A DNA stretch of 64,000 bases from an uncultured Clostridium sp. (GCF_937920395.1 NZ_CALEVF010000037.1:11359-75358); one strand, 5' to 3'; numbered from the stretch's first letter, positions 25,705 to 36,441 are shown. A program made the numbers and translations. Notes: generated by a model from the sequence alone, not told the origin.

Positions 25705-26637
25705 ATGGAGTTTAAGCACATATCAGTTTTATTAAATGAATGTATTGAAGCACTTGATATAAAGGAAGATGGAATTTATGTGGATTGTACACTAGGAGGT
25801 GCAGGTCATTCACTTGAAATTTTAAAAAAATTATCAGCTAAAGGAAGGCTTATTGGAATTGATCAAGACGAGGATGCATTAAAGGCAGCAAAGGAAAAGA
25901 TTAAGGAATTTAACAACGTTACATATGTACATGATAATTTTTACAATATAAAGGCGATACTAGACAAACTAGAAATTGAAAAAGTTGATGGAATTTTTAT
26001 GGATTTAGGAGTTTCGTCATATCAATTAGATAATACAGAACGTGGATTTAGTTATATGAGAGATGCAAAACTTGATATGAGAATGGATAGAAGTCGCGGA
26101 ATAACAGCTTTTGACGTTGTAAATAATTATGAAGAAGAGCAAATAGCCGATGTTTTAAGAAATTATGGTGAAGAAAAATTTTCTAAAAGAATTGCTAATT
26201 TCATAGTGGATAGAAGAAAAGACAAACCAATTGAAACAACGCTTGAACTTGTGAATGTTATAGATGCAGCTATCCCTGCAAAGTATAAGAGAGATGGAGG
26301 TCACCCTGCTAAAAGAACTTTTCAAGGCATAAGAATTGAAGTTAATGGGGAACTTAAAATACTTGACAAGGCAATAGAGGACGGAGTAGATAGACTAAAT
26401 AGTGGTGGAAGAATGGCGATTATTACATTCCAGTCACTTGAGGATAGAATTGTTAAAGTTAAATTTAAAAACCTAGAGGATCCATGTAAATGTCCAAAAG
26501 AGTTACCTATGTGTGTGTGTGGTAAAACACCAATCGTAAAGCTTATTAGTAGAAAACCTATAAGGGCAACAGAGGAAGAACTAGAGATAAATAGTAGAAG
26601 TAGAAGTGCAAAACTAAGAGTTGCAGAAAAGATTTAG
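25705..26637 (+). CDS. rsmH: 16S rRNA (cytosine-1402-N4)-methyltransferase RsmH
   Basis: RsmH (MraW) methylates C1402 of 16S rRNA with S-adenosylmethionine. Motifs include [26 protein letters not shown] (AdoMet loop), [14 protein letters not shown] and [15 protein letters not shown]. The C-terminus has [30 protein letters not shown] and a Cys-rich [12 protein letters not shown] segment. It is 12 bases after mraZ with AAAGGAG. Confidence 0.97.
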   Translation: MEFKHISVLLNECIEALDIKEDGIYVDCTLGGAGHSLEILKKLSAKGRLIGIDQDEDALKAAKEKIKEFNNVTYVHDNFYNIKAILDKLEIEKVDGIFMDLGVSSYQLDNTERGFSYMRDAKLDMRMDRSRGITAFDVVNNYEEEQIADVLRNYGEEKFSKRIANFIVDRRKDKPIETTLELVNVIDAAIPAKYKRDGGHPAKRTFQGIRIEVNGELKILDKAIEDGVDRLNSGGRMAIITFQSLEDRIVKVKFKNLEDPCKCPKELPMCVCGKTPIVKLISRKPIRATEEELEINSRSRSAKLRVAEKI

Positions 26638-26664
26638 TTCTAAATTGTGGATGGGGTGAATAAA

Positions 26665-27132
26665 GTGATAGTAGCAAAAAAAGAGTTTGAGGTATATGGA
26701 AATACAGTTTTAGAACCACAAGAATATGAAGAGTTAGAGAAGTCAAGAAAACAAGCTAATCAAAGTAAAAGACAAAATGATATTAAAAAGAAAAAAGGAA
26801 TTCTTACAAATATACTTATAGGATTTGTTATTGGAATGGTTGTTATAGCAAGGTACTGCATGATTTACTCTTATCAACAAGCGAGTTCTAAAGCTAAAGC
26901 TCAGATAGAAGTATTAAGTAAAGAAAATGATGCGTATCAGGTAGATCTAATAAAGTTTAAAAATATAAGCTATATTGAGAAAACAGCCACAACAAAACTT
27001 CATATGGTTAAACCCAGTGCCAGTGACATAAAATATTTTAATTTGAGTAAAAACAATTTAGGTACGAATGATAATTCTAAAATTAGGATAAGTAATACAG
27101 TAGTAAATAAAATAAAAAATGTTATGTTTTAA
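26665..27132 (+). CDS. ftsL: FtsL-like division protein
   Basis: A small bitopic protein: charged cytoplasmic N-terminus of about 50 residues (rich in Lys/Arg/Gln), one membrane helix (NILIGFVIGMVVIARYCMIYSY), then an extracellular coiled coil (KAKAQIEVLSKENDAYQVDLIKFKNI) and a short tail. This architecture and its position between rsmH and the class B PBP identify FtsL, which is poorly conserved in sequence. I prefer GTG 26665 because GGGGTG lies six to seven bases upstream; the in-frame GTG 26647 overlaps no ribosome site. Confidence 0.85.
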   Translation: MIVAKKEFEVYGNTVLEPQEYEELEKSRKQANQSKRQNDIKKKKGILTNILIGFVIGMVVIARYCMIYSYQQASSKAKAQIEVLSKENDAYQVDLIKFKNISYIEKTATTKLHMVKPSASDIKYFNLSKNNLGTNDNSKIRISNTVVNKIKNVMF

Positions 27133-27173
27133 ATAATAATTAATGCCCAGCAATGTATCAGGGGGGAAATAAG

Positions 27174-29369
27174 TTGGCAAGAGGAGAGTATAGGGACAAG
27201 GTGGTAGTTAAACGCAGAATGTTAATTGTCTTTTTCATACTTTTTATTTTGCTTTTTCTATTAATTAGTAGGTTAAGCTACGTAATGATAGTTAAGGGAT
27301 CAGATTACAAAGAAAAAGCAATTCAACAGTGGACAAGTGATGTTCGAATTTCACCAAAGAGGGGACGGATTCTAGATAGAAATGGAAAAGAGCTAGCTAT
27401 AAGTGCAAATGTTTTTAGAGTAGATTTAGATCTTAATGCATTAAGAGAAACTACAAAGAAAAATAGCTTAAGTATGAAAACTATTGCACCAGAACTAGCT
27501 ACAATCCTTGAAATGAAATCTAGTGACGTTTTATCAACTTTGACTAAGACAAATTCAAAAGGTAAAGCTATTGGATCAGCAATTTTGAAGAGAAGAATAG
27601 AAAAAGCTACAGCTGATAAAATAAGTGATTATTCGAAAAAGCATAATCTACGAGGAATTGTTATTACAGGTGACACTAAAAGGTATTATCCAAATGATAA
27701 TTTCTTATCAAGTGTTTTAGGACATACAAATTCTGATGGTAATGGTTTAACAGGAGTTGAACTTTATTACAATAAATTTCTATCAGGGATACCTGGCATG
27801 AAAATTTCAGAAACAGATAGAAAAAGTGAAGAAGTACCTTATACTATATCGGATTATACAAAACCCATAAATGGTAAAGATGTAGTGCTTACTGTTGATG
27901 AGATGATTCAGTATTTTTGCGAAAAAGCTGCATCACAAGCTATGATTGATAATAAAGCAAAAGCAGTTAGTATAATTGTTATGAATCCTAAAAACGGGGA
28001 AATATTAGGTATGGCTAATAAACCGGATTATAACCCTAATGATCCTTGGGATCTTAGCAAAAGTTATGACGAAAACCAAAAGGCATGGAGAAATAGGGCT
28101 GTTAGTGACATTTTTGAGCCAGGGTCTATTTTTAAAGTGTTTACAGCTACAGCTGCAATGGAAGAAAAGTTAGTTAAGGAAGATGATAAATTTTTCTGCT
28201 CTGGTAGCACAGTAGTTGCAGGAAGAAGAATCAAGTGTTGGAAAACTACAGGACATGGAGCTGAAAACTTTGTGGATATATTAAAAAACTCTTGTAATGT
28301 TGGATTTATGGAGCTAGGTCGTAGACTAGGACCTGAAAAATTAAATAAGTACATTTATTTGTTTGGGTTTGGTAAAAAAACTGGTATAGATGTTAATGGT
28401 GAAGCTTCAGGAATAATTAGAAAGACTAAAGACATGACTGCTCAAGATGTAGCAACAACATCATTTGGTCAAAGTAACGCTATATCTTGCATACAATATT
28501 TAACTGGCTTTAATGCTATTGCAAATGGCGGCAAGCTTATAACTCCTCATATCATGAAAGAGATAGTTGATTATGGTGATACAAATACTAAAAAAGTTTT
28601 AAAAACTTATTCGAATTATAATACGAGAAAGATAATTGATACAGCAGTTGCAAAAAAACTTAGGTCTTATCTTGAACAAGTTGTTGAAAGCGGTGGTGGT
28701 AAGAAGGCATTTATCGCAGGCTACCATATCGCAGGAAAAACAGGAACTGCTCAAAAGATTAGTACAACAGGTCCAGGTTATGCATCGCAAAAATATGTTT
28801 CATCATTTGCAGGAATGGCTCCGGCGGATGACCCTAAGATAACTATACTTGTTAATATAGATGAACCAGATCCTTCTAATTATTATGGTGGTCAGATTGC
28901 AACTGTTGTTGGAAAACAGGTATTTAACGATATATTTAATTATTTATCATTAAAATCTGATGCAACTAGTGAAGAGGTCGGCAAAAGTTTATTAAAGGAT
29001 ATTATCGTACCTGAGGTAAGAGGCCTTAAAACAGCAGATGCGCAAAAGATACTAAAAGATAATAATTTAAGGATAAAATCAAGTCCAGCTGAAGGTACAG
29101 TTACGGATATGACTCCAAAACCTGGTGTTACTGTTAAAGAGGGAACTGAAATTATCTTGCATACAGGTAAGGTACAAAATGAGAATAATATGGTTGTGGT
29201 TCCAAGTATTATAGGGAGTAGTTCACAAAGGGCTAGCAAACTACTAAGTAAACTTGGTCTAAATGTTAAATTTACTGGAAGTGGAATAGTCACAGACCAA
29301 AGTGACGATGGTAAAGTTGTGAAAAAAGGAACTATAATTACTGCAGATCTAGATATTATGGCTGATTAG
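27174..29369 (+). CDS. spoVD: Class B penicillin-binding protein, SpoVD/FtsI type, two PASTA domains
   Basis: A septal or cortex peptidoglycan transpeptidase. A basic N-terminus and one membrane helix are followed by the dimerisation domain (PKRGRILDRNGKELA) and the transpeptidase domain. The active site is S318-IFK, then KNSCNVG and KTGTAQK (Lys522). Two C-terminal PASTA domains follow (starting about IVPEVRGL and VVVPSIIG). The PASTA tail favours SpoVD over FtsI, but clostridia often use one such gene in this slot for both. TTG 27174 is preferred: it lies eight bases after GGGGGG, whereas ATG 27153 precedes that site. Confidence 0.92.
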   Translation: MARGEYRDKVVVKRRMLIVFFILFILLFLLISRLSYVMIVKGSDYKEKAIQQWTSDVRISPKRGRILDRNGKELAISANVFRVDLDLNALRETTKKNSLSMKTIAPELATILEMKSSDVLSTLTKTNSKGKAIGSAILKRRIEKATADKISDYSKKHNLRGIVITGDTKRYYPNDNFLSSVLGHTNSDGNGLTGVELYYNKFLSGIPGMKISETDRKSEEVPYTISDYTKPINGKDVVLTVDEMIQYFCEKAASQAMIDNKAKAVSIIVMNPKNGEILGMANKPDYNPNDPWDLSKSYDENQKAWRNRAVSDIFEPGSIFKVFTATAAMEEKLVKEDDKFFCSGSTVVAGRRIKCWKTTGHGAENFVDILKNSCNVGFMELGRRLGPEKLNKYIYLFGFGKKTGIDVNGEASGIIRKTKDMTAQDVATTSFGQSNAISCIQYLTGFNAIANGGKLITPHIMKEIVDYGDTNTKKVLKTYSNYNTRKIIDTAVAKKLRSYLEQVVESGGGKKAFIAGYHIAGKTGTAQKISTTGPGYASQKYVSSFAGMAPADDPKITILVNIDEPDPSNYYGGQIATVVGKQVFNDIFNYLSLKSDATSEEVGKSLLKDIIVPEVRGLKTADAQKILKDNNLRIKSSPAEGTVTDMTPKPGVTVKEGTEIILHTGKVQNENNMVVVPSIIGSSSQRASKLLSKLGLNVKFTGSGIVTDQSDDGKVVKKGTIITADLDIMAD

Positions 29370-29370
29370 T

Positions 29371-29486
29371 TAAATCATCTCCTGGGTCGCTGCAACATCT
29401 CTGAAAGAGATGAATTAACGACTTCAGAAGGAGATTTAAACTAGCTTTTATAGAAATTAAAAACTTTCCTTCTGAAATGTCGTTAA
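29371..29486 (+). repeat. Dispersed hairpin element, copy 1
   Basis: TAAATCATCTCC (29371-29382) can pair with GGAGATTTA (29430-29438). TTAACGACTTCAGAAGGA (29415-29432) can pair with TCCTTCTGAAATGTCGTTAA (29467-29486). The two pairings share GGA and so exclude one another. The element's ends and core match copy 2 at 41355-41453, while the loops differ. Here the first loop contains a local hairpin CATCTCT-gaa-AGAGATG. Confidence 0.75.
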
Positions 29487-29500
29487 ATATAGTGTATAAT
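29472..29500 (+). promoter_or_regulatory. Possible promoter at the right end of the repeat element
   Basis: CTGAAA (29472-29477) lies 17 bases before TATAAT (29495-29500). The -35 is only a partial match, but the -10 is perfect and the spacing ideal. It would start transcription about 29507, just before the nested hairpin leading to murE. Confidence 0.45.
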
Positions 29501-29507
29501 TATAAAT

Positions 29508-29571
29508 TAACATGTGGAAAACAAAAACCGACAGGATTCAGTATTTCTGAACTGTCGGATTTGCCATGTTA
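29508..29571 (+). ncRNA. Nested hairpin in the murE leader
   Basis: An outer stem, TAACATGTGG (29508-29517) with CCATGTTA (29564-29571), encloses an inner stem, CCGACAG (29528-29534) with CTGTCGG (29552-29558), which continues as TTCAG/CTGAA with a two-base bulge. There is no T-run after it. It may be a cis-acting leader structure. Confidence 0.5.
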
Positions 29572-29697
29572 GAGGGTAGAGTTATTTTTTTATGAAATTA
29601 ACTTTATTTGTATATTATTTATAAAAGAGGTTAGTAATAAAAAGTATAATATATTTCTACTTAGTAGTATTATGTTATGACTTAAGGGAGCGATTGT

Positions 29698-31140
29698 ATG
29701 AAGTTAAGAAAAATAATGGAGAACATTAAATTCGATTTAATAAAGGGTGATATTGATACAGATATAAAAGAAATTCAATATGATTCAAGAAAGGTTAAAA
29801 AGGGTGATGTGTTTTTCGCTATAGAAGGATATAAGCTTGATGGACATAAATATATACAAAGTGCTATTAATAATGGTGCTATTGCAGTTGTATGTCAGAA
29901 AGAAATAGAAAATATAGATGCCATTGTGATCAATACTAAGGATTCAAGAAAGGCATTGGCCATAAGTTCGTCAAATTATTACTCAAATCCAAGTCGTAAC
30001 ATGAAAATGATAGGGATAACTGGAACTAACGGAAAAACAACATCAGCATTTATGATTAAAGCAATACTCGAGCAGAGTGGATATAAGGTTGGACTAATAG
30101 GTACTATAGCAAATTTTATAGGGACAAAGAAGATTCATACAGAGAGAACTACTCCGGAATCATTAGAGCTACATGGGCTTTTTAAAGAAATGGTAGATTC
30201 TAATGTTGATTATTGTGTAATGGAGGTGTCATCACATTCTTTAAGCTTAGATAGAGTATATGGTATAGAGTTTTGTGAAAGCATTTTTACAAATTTAACT
30301 CAAGATCATTTGGATTTTCATAAAACCTTTGAAAATTATTTTAATGCTAAATTAAAATTATTTAAGTTAAGCAAAGTATCAGTAATTAATATTGATGATG
30401 AATATGGTGTAAAAGCATATAATTCAATAAAAAATAGTAAATTAAGCTTTGCATTAAACCATAAGGCAGATATTATGGCTACCAATATAAAAATGCATTC
30501 AAGGGGTAGTAAATTCACTTTAAAATACAAAGAAAATTCTTTTGATATGGAATTAAATATACCAGGAAATTATAATGTATATAATGCGCTTGGGTCTATA
30601 GCAGTTTGTTTAAATCAAGGAGTTGAGATACCTGTAATTCGAGAGGCACTACGAAAGGTACAAGTACTTGGACGATGTGAACTTGTTGAAAACAATCATA
30701 ATTTGGGGTTTGAAATAATTTTAGATTATGCACATACACCTGATGGTTTAGAAAACATTTTGGAAACTGTAAGGGAATTTACGAAAGGTAAACTTATAGC
30801 TGTTTATGGTTGTGGTGGGGATAGAGATAAAACAAAAAGACCAATAATGGGTAGAATAGGAACAAGTTTAAGTGATTTTTCATTTATAACTTCTGATAAT
30901 CCAAGAACTGAAAACCCAATGGAAATCATTAAAGATGTAGTTCGCGGCATTGAAAAGAATAATTTTGAAATAATAGAGAATAGACGTGATGCTATAAAAC
31001 GAGCAATAGAGAGCGCAACAATTGGTGATATAATTGTTATTGCAGGAAAAGGTCATGAAGATTATCAAATACTTAAAGATAAAACTATACATTTTGATGA
31101 GAGAGAAGTCATTTCAGAGATACTTAAGGAGAAATTATAA
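29698..31140 (+). CDS. murE: UDP-MurNAc-tripeptide synthetase MurE, meso-DAP type
   Basis: MurE adds the third amino acid to UDP-MurNAc-L-Ala-D-Glu. Motifs are [18 protein letters not shown], the ATP loop [23 protein letters not shown] and [12 protein letters not shown]. The specificity motif DNPR (Asp400-Arg403), followed by TENPMEI, indicates meso-diaminopimelate as substrate. It is consistent with dapF in this window. GGGAG precedes ATG 29698 by about eight bases. It is translated just ahead of murF, with stop and start adjacent. Confidence 0.97.
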   Translation: MKLRKIMENIKFDLIKGDIDTDIKEIQYDSRKVKKGDVFFAIEGYKLDGHKYIQSAINNGAIAVVCQKEIENIDAIVINTKDSRKALAISSSNYYSNPSRNMKMIGITGTNGKTTSAFMIKAILEQSGYKVGLIGTIANFIGTKKIHTERTTPESLELHGLFKEMVDSNVDYCVMEVSSHSLSLDRVYGIEFCESIFTNLTQDHLDFHKTFENYFNAKLKLFKLSKVSVINIDDEYGVKAYNSIKNSKLSFALNHKADIMATNIKMHSRGSKFTLKYKENSFDMELNIPGNYNVYNALGSIAVCLNQGVEIPVIREALRKVQVLGRCELVENNHNLGFEIILDYAHTPDGLENILETVREFTKGKLIAVYGCGGDRDKTKRPIMGRIGTSLSDFSFITSDNPRTENPMEIIKDVVRGIEKNNFEIIENRRDAIKRAIESATIGDIIVIAGKGHEDYQILKDKTIHFDEREVISEILKEKL

Positions 31141-32535
31141 ATGGAATATATTACAACAAATGAAATAATAGAGGCAGTTCATGGAGAATTAGTCTTGCAA
31201 GGTGAGAGTACTAAGCATAATAATGTATGTTTAGATACAAGAATTATAAAAGATGACGATATTTTTATAGCAATAAAAGGTGAAAATTTTAATGCTAATG
31301 AGTATGCCTCCATTGCTAGTAAAAAAGGTGCTTCAATTTGTATAATTGATGATATGAAATTCAAAAAGTCTGAGTTTAATAAGAAAACATCTGTTATTAA
31401 GGTAGCAGATACAAAAAAGGCACTTCTTATGCTTGCTAAATTTTACATAAACAAGCTAAATATAAAGGTAGTAGGAATTACTGGTTCTACAGGCAAGACA
31501 TCTACAAAAGACTTAGTTGCAGCAGTTCTTAGTGCTAAGTTTAAAGTGTTTAAAACGTTAGGTAATTTTAATAATGAAATAGGATTGCCTATGATGATAT
31601 TTAAGTTAGATAAAACTTATGATGTTGCTGTACTTGAAATGGGTATGAGTGACTTTTTCGAAATTCATAACTTGTGTGAAGTTGCTAAACCTGATATTGC
31701 TATTATTACTAACATTGGAATGTCTCATATTGAAAATCTTAAAACTCGAGAAAATATTTTAAAAGCTAAAATGGAAATAACAGATTTTTTTAGTGATGAT
31801 GGTGTTCTAATTGTAAATTCAGATAATGATTTATTACAAGATATCATATCAAAATATAAACTTATAAAAACGGGGATTGATTCAGAGGCTGATTATACTG
31901 CATGTAATTTAAATGTCCTTGAAAAGAAAATAATATTTAACGTAATGGATGGAAAAAACTTAGTAGAAACTGCTATTGAGGTAAATATACCAGGACGTCA
32001 TAACATCCTCAACTCAATGCTCGCTGTAGCATGTGCAAGAGTAATGAATATGAGTTATAAAGAAATAACGTTAGGGTTTAAAAAACTTGAAGCTACGTCT
32101 ATGCGATTAAATATAACAAAAGGGAAAAAATTCACTATAATTAATGACTGTTATAATGCTAGTCCTGATTCAATGCTCGCTGCCATTGATGTCCTGGGAA
32201 ATACTCGAGGCACAACGAAGATCGCGATTTTTGGCACTATGAGAGAACTGGGAGATAGTGCATATGATGGACATAAACAAGTTGGAGAATATGCCAAAAG
32301 CAAAGGGATTGATTTATTAATTACACTTGGTGAATTTAATGATGCATATAAAGAAGGATTTAATGATATAGATAAATATAGAAGTTTTGAAACCTATAAT
32401 GAAGTAGTTTCCTTTCTAGATAAAGTTCTAAAAAAAGACGATGTTGTTTTGGTTAAAGCTTCAAGATATATGAAGTTTGAGAGTATAGTGGAGAAACTCG
32501 AAAATATTAATAATAAAGAGGTGATAGAAAAATGA
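31141..32535 (+). CDS. murF: UDP-MurNAc-pentapeptide synthetase MurF
   Basis: MurF adds D-Ala-D-Ala to the UDP-MurNAc-tripeptide. It has the ATP loop [47 protein letters not shown] and [17 protein letters not shown]. The length of 464 residues is typical. ATG 31141 follows the murE stop directly, with AAGGAG at the end of murE as ribosome site. It overlaps mraY by four bases. Confidence 0.97.
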   Translation: MEYITTNEIIEAVHGELVLQGESTKHNNVCLDTRIIKDDDIFIAIKGENFNANEYASIASKKGASICIIDDMKFKKSEFNKKTSVIKVADTKKALLMLAKFYINKLNIKVVGITGSTGKTSTKDLVAAVLSAKFKVFKTLGNFNNEIGLPMMIFKLDKTYDVAVLEMGMSDFFEIHNLCEVAKPDIAIITNIGMSHIENLKTRENILKAKMEITDFFSDDGVLIVNSDNDLLQDIISKYKLIKTGIDSEADYTACNLNVLEKKIIFNVMDGKNLVETAIEVNIPGRHNILNSMLAVACARVMNMSYKEITLGFKKLEATSMRLNITKGKKFTIINDCYNASPDSMLAAIDVLGNTRGTTKIAIFGTMRELGDSAYDGHKQVGEYAKSKGIDLLITLGEFNDAYKEGFNDIDKYRSFETYNEVVSFLDKVLKKDDVVLVKASRYMKFESIVEKLENINNKEVIEK

Positions 32536-33485
32536 GTTTGATTATTTATTCTGTAATAATTGCATTTTTATTATCAATTATACAAGGACCATTGATAATT
32601 CCACTTCTACATAAGCTTAAATTTGGTCAGAATATAAGGGCAGAAGGACCTAAAAGTCATCTTAAAAAAGCTGGAACACCTACTATGGGTGGCATAATAT
32701 TTATAATTTCAACAATAATTACAATGTTATTAATTGTTAGACATACAAATGATGAAGCCATGATTGCATTATATTGTTTAATAGCTTTTGGAATAATAGG
32801 ACTTATTGATGATTTTCTAAAGATAACACATAAAGAAAATGAAGGACTTAAATCTAAACAAAAGATGTTACTTATAGTGATAGTTGCAGGAATAATTGGC
32901 TATTACGCTTCAATTAGGTTAGGAACTGACATAACGATACCATTTACTAGTAGAAGTGTGAATTTGGGAATTTGGTACGTACCTTTTATTATTATTTATT
33001 TTGCAGCAACTACTAATTCAGTTAATTTAACTGATGGGTTAGATGGACTCGCAACTTCAGTTACGATAGTGGTTATGACATTTTTTGCTTTAGTTAGCAA
33101 TATGCTGTTTCATCCTTCTCTTTCAATATTTTGTGCAGCACTTGCAGGTGCTCTATTAGGATTTTTAAAATACAATTCTTATAAAGCACAAATTTTTATG
33201 GGGGATATGGGATCTTTAGCACTTGGCGGAGCAGTAGCAGCCGTTGGCATGATACTAAAATCACCGTTCCTCGTTGTAATAGTAGGTGGAATATATGTAA
33301 TGGAGGCACTCTCAGTTATTATTCAAGTTTCGGTATTTAAGGCTACAGGTAAGAGAGTATTTAAAATGTCCCCTATTCATCATCATTTTGAATTAAGTGG
33401 ATGGCATGAGACTAAAGTTGTTGCAGTATTCTCCGTTGTAACAGTAATTTTATGTTTAATCGGATTTTTATCATTTTCCTATTAG
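32532..33485 (+). CDS. mraY: Phospho-MurNAc-pentapeptide transferase MraY
   Basis: An integral membrane enzyme that makes lipid I from UDP-MurNAc-pentapeptide and undecaprenyl phosphate. About ten membrane helices are visible. Catalytic motifs: [19 protein letters not shown] (Asp-Asp), [10 protein letters not shown] and [12 protein letters not shown], with [12 protein letters not shown] near the end. The length of 317 residues is normal for Gram-positives. AGAGGTGAT within the end of murF provides the ribosome site. Confidence 0.98.
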   Translation: MSLIIYSVIIAFLLSIIQGPLIIPLLHKLKFGQNIRAEGPKSHLKKAGTPTMGGIIFIISTIITMLLIVRHTNDEAMIALYCLIAFGIIGLIDDFLKITHKENEGLKSKQKMLLIVIVAGIIGYYASIRLGTDITIPFTSRSVNLGIWYVPFIIIYFAATTNSVNLTDGLDGLATSVTIVVMTFFALVSNMLFHPSLSIFCAALAGALLGFLKYNSYKAQIFMGDMGSLALGGAVAAVGMILKSPFLVVIVGGIYVMEALSVIIQVSVFKATGKRVFKMSPIHHHFELSGWHETKVVAVFSVVTVILCLIGFLSFSY

Positions 33486-33505
33486 TGATGTAAGGAGGAT
33501 ATAAT

Positions 33506-34612
33506 ATGAAAAAGTATAATTCTAAAATGGGACAGATAGATTTTATATTATTTGCAACGATAATTGTTCTTGTGGCTATTGGAGTAGTAATGGTTTATAG
33601 TTCCAGTTCATATGTTGCGGCTTTTAAATATAATGATCCAGAGTATTTTTTGAAAAAGCAGCTTATGTGGGCAGTTGTTGGCTGTATTTTTATGGCTATA
33701 GCTATTAAAACTGATTATCACATTATAAAAAAATATACTGGAATAATTATGGTGATTACGATAGCACTTTTAATTGTAGTTTTAGCTTTCCCGGCTATCA
33801 ACGGTGCTAAAAGATGGATTCCATTAGGATTCGCATCTATTCAACCATCAGAAATCGCTAAATATACTGTGGTGCTATTTATGGCTAAAAGTTTAGAGAG
33901 AAAGGGAGAAAGAGTTAAAGAATTTCTTAAGGGTATATGTCCATATTTATTAGTTTCAGGACTTTATGCAGGTTTGGTTTTGCTTGGATCAAACTTGAGT
34001 ATTGCAGCTGTTATAATGATTGTTACTGTGATTATTTTATTTGCAGTAGGTGCAAAAATATCACATCTTTTAGCAATAGGTTCATCACTTGTTGCAGCAG
34101 TTGGTGCTTTAACGATTCTTGAACCATATAGATTGGCTAGACTGATGAACTTTAGAAATCCTTTTGCTGATAGCCAAGGTAAGGGATATCAATTAGTTCA
34201 GTCACTTCTTGCACTGGGGTCAGGTGGCATTACTGGTGCAGGTATTGGCCAGTCAAGGCAAAAATGTTTATATATACCAGAGCCCCAAACAGATTTTATT
34301 TTTGCAATAATTGGTGAAGAATTGGGGTTAATCGGATGCGCGTTTATAATATTGTTATTTATAATTTTCGTATGGCGAGGTATTAAAACAGCAGTTACAG
34401 CTAAAGATATGTATGGAACTATCTTAGGTATTGGAATTACATCAGTTGTAGCAATACAGGCAGTAATAAATATTGCTGTAGTTACAGGGTCAATGCCAGT
34501 AACTGGTGTTCCATTGCCATTTATAAGTTACGGTGGATCAGCTCTGGTTTTTAATATGTTTGCAGTTGGAGTACTTTTAAATATATCAAGGCAAACTTCA
34601 AGTAAAAGTTAG
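33506..34612 (+). CDS. ftsW: SEDS peptidoglycan polymerase FtsW/SpoVE
   Basis: A multi-pass SEDS glycosyltransferase that works with the class B PBP. Motifs include VYSSSSYVAA, KRWIPLGFASIQPSEIAKY (catalytic loop), ARLMNFRNPFADSQGKGYQ, PEPQTDFIFAIIGEELGLIG and the C-terminal TGVPLPFISYGGSALV. The position after mraY is that of ftsW or spoVE; sequence alone does not split them. AAGGAGG precedes ATG 33506. Confidence 0.95.
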   Translation: MKKYNSKMGQIDFILFATIIVLVAIGVVMVYSSSSYVAAFKYNDPEYFLKKQLMWAVVGCIFMAIAIKTDYHIIKKYTGIIMVITIALLIVVLAFPAINGAKRWIPLGFASIQPSEIAKYTVVLFMAKSLERKGERVKEFLKGICPYLLVSGLYAGLVLLGSNLSIAAVIMIVTVIILFAVGAKISHLLAIGSSLVAAVGALTILEPYRLARLMNFRNPFADSQGKGYQLVQSLLALGSGGITGAGIGQSRQKCLYIPEPQTDFIFAIIGEELGLIGCAFIILLFIIFVWRGIKTAVTAKDMYGTILGIGITSVVAIQAVINIAVVTGSMPVTGVPLPFISYGGSALVFNMFAVGVLLNISRQTSSKS

Positions 34613-34861
34613 AAGAGGCATGCGTAAATGCATTGCCTTTTCTATGTTTAAAAGTAAACTAAATGAGAGCATTTTTAAATAAATACTATAAATAGGTTGA
34701 ATTTCAGATGAAAATAGTTAACTTAAGTGTTATTATATATATAGGACTAGTTTTAAATGATATTGTACAAATTAAATTTGAATCTATTTTGCAATATACA
34801 AATTTTATTGGTGTGTATTAATATATAATTTGTAAATTTGTTAAGGAATGCGAGGAAGTGA
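34613..34861. other. Intergenic region between ftsW and ftsQ; weak terminator, no murG
   Basis: In many relatives murG follows here. This gap is only 249 bases and contains no coding frame. AGGCATGC (34616-34623) roughly pairs with GCATTGCCT (34630-34638) ahead of TTTT, a weak terminator. The rest is AT-rich DNA that probably carries a promoter for the ftsQ group. Confidence 0.55.
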
Positions 34862-35674
34862 ATGGGGAAAAAAAGTAATAATCTTGAAAAAGGGAATTAC
34901 ATTATAGAAAATAAAGAAAAACTATTATATAAAAGAAAAAAACGAAAAAAAATAAGAGGGCTATTGTTATTAGTAATAATTATGATAACAACATTAATTA
35001 CATTATGTATGAAATTGCCTTATTTTAATCTTCAAAAGATTGAAATAATAGGAAATGTTAATTCATCTAAAACTGAAATTAACAATATAGCTAAAACTCA
35101 TTTGGGAAGTAATATTCTATATGATACTTTTAGTGACAGTAAGAAACAAATTATGAAGGATCCATATATCCTAAGTGTAAAAGTTAAAAAGGTTTTTCCA
35201 AGCAAGATTATAATAGAAGTAACTGAAAAAGAAGCTATGTTTTACGGGAAATCAAATGGTAATTATTACATCATAGATGATAAAGGCTGGCTACTTCAAA
35301 AAAGATCTAATATTCAAGGGATGAAATTAGTGAATTTAATTGGATTTAATTACGACAAAGCCCAAGCAGGTTCTTTAATTGCAACAAAAGGTGATCGAAA
35401 AATAGATATTCTAGTTTTGATGGCTAGTATTATTAAAAATTATGATGAAAATAGTAAATCAAGTAAGATAATGATGGTAGATGTACATAATGTGTTAGAC
35501 ATTAGGGTCTTATATGAAAATATGTATATTAAATTTGGAACAACACACGATTTAAAAAACAAATTTAATAAGGCGATAAACATTATTACTCAACCTCAAT
35601 ATAAAAATGCAAAGGGGTATGTAGATGTTAGTTTTACAGGAAGCCCAGTGATTTATGTAGAACACCAAAAGTAA
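34862..35674 (+). CDS. ftsQ: Cell division protein FtsQ/DivIB
   Basis: A bitopic divisome protein that links FtsL and FtsW/PBP at the septum. A basic cytoplasmic N-terminus (KRKKRKKIRG) and one membrane helix precede a POTRA domain (LQKIEIIGNVNSSKTEINNIAKTHLGSNILYDT). The FtsQ beta domain follows, with YYIIDDKGWLLQKR and LPRLVGF-like KLVNLIGF. The length of 270 residues fits. GAGGAAGTGA precedes ATG 34862. Confidence 0.9.
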   Translation: MGKKSNNLEKGNYIIENKEKLLYKRKKRKKIRGLLLLVIIMITTLITLCMKLPYFNLQKIEIIGNVNSSKTEINNIAKTHLGSNILYDTFSDSKKQIMKDPYILSVKVKKVFPSKIIIEVTEKEAMFYGKSNGNYYIIDDKGWLLQKRSNIQGMKLVNLIGFNYDKAQAGSLIATKGDRKIDILVLMASIIKNYDENSKSSKIMMVDVHNVLDIRVLYENMYIKFGTTHDLKNKFNKAINIITQPQYKNAKGYVDVSFTGSPVIYVEHQK

Positions 35675-35711
35675 AAATTATCTCCCCCAGAGAGTAACAA
35701 GGAGGAAGTTT

Positions 35712-36431
35712 ATGAAGAAGTTTAAATCCCAAATATCCATTGGTATTATATGTGTATTATTAGGATTTATGATAAGTTACCAATTTAAAATGATAAGTAA
35801 ACAAAACGCAGCAGCAGATACAAGTAAAAATGCACCTGAAATTATAACTGAAAATGAACAATTAAAAAAGAGTAAGGTAGATATGCAAAAAAAGATTGAT
35901 GATTTGGATGCTAAAACAAAAGAATATGAAACGGCTGCAGGTGGTAAAAACGCAGCAAGTGAATTGTTAAGTAAAGAATTGGATGAGACGAGAATACTTA
36001 CTGGAGGTACAGATGTACAAGGTGAAGGTATGATAATTTATGTAACACCTAAAAGCAGTATTTTCGGAAGTGATTCGCAGGATCAGCAAATAAATGATAC
36101 AGATTTAGTTCATATAGTAAATGAATTAAATGCTGCAGATGCAGAAGCTATTTCTATTAATGATATTAGACTAACTTCACGTAGTGGCATAAGGAATGCT
36201 GGAAATGCGATTATTATAAGTGATGAAAGAGTCTCTTATAGTAAAAGAATAACTATTAAAGCAATCGGTAAAAGTGATATATTGGAAAGTGCCATCAGCT
36301 TCCCAGGAGCAATTCCGCAAACGCTTAGTCAAACTTGTGATATAACAATGGAAAAATCAAATAAAATTGAAATTGCTAAATCAAATGAAACATATAAATT
36401 TGAGTTTGCAAAGCCAATAGAAAAGAAGTAG
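35712..36431 (+). CDS. DUF881 family protein, first copy
   Basis: A 239-residue bitopic protein: membrane helix at about residues 8-25, coiled coil (ENEQLKKSKVDMQKKIDDLDAKTKEYE), then a DUF881 domain with TDVQGEGMIIYV, LVHIVNELNAADAEAISINDIRL and ISDERVSYSKRITIKAIG. DUF881 genes flank sbp near the division cluster in many Gram-positives; the role is unknown but association with septation is plausible. AAGGAGGAAG precedes ATG 35712. It forms an operon with the next two genes. Confidence 0.88.
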   Translation: MKKFKSQISIGIICVLLGFMISYQFKMISKQNAAADTSKNAPEIITENEQLKKSKVDMQKKIDDLDAKTKEYETAAGGKNAASELLSKELDETRILTGGTDVQGEGMIIYVTPKSSIFGSDSQDQQINDTDLVHIVNELNAADAEAISINDIRLTSRSGIRNAGNAIIISDERVSYSKRITIKAIGKSDILESAISFPGAIPQTLSQTCDITMEKSNKIEIAKSNETYKFEFAKPIEKK

Positions 36432-36441
36432 AGGTGATTAA

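Larger units (their letters stand above)
29370..29697. other. Structured spoVD-murE intergenic region
   Basis: The 328 bases hold a dispersed repeat element (29371-29486), a possible promoter (29472-29500), a nested hairpin (29508-29571) and about 125 bases of plain AT-rich leader before murE. No protein-coding frame of note is seen. The details are in separate entries. Confidence 0.7.

Noticed and set aside
27153-27173. ATG 27153 as the start of the penicillin-binding protein
   Set aside because: GGGGGG lies after it and suits TTG 27174.
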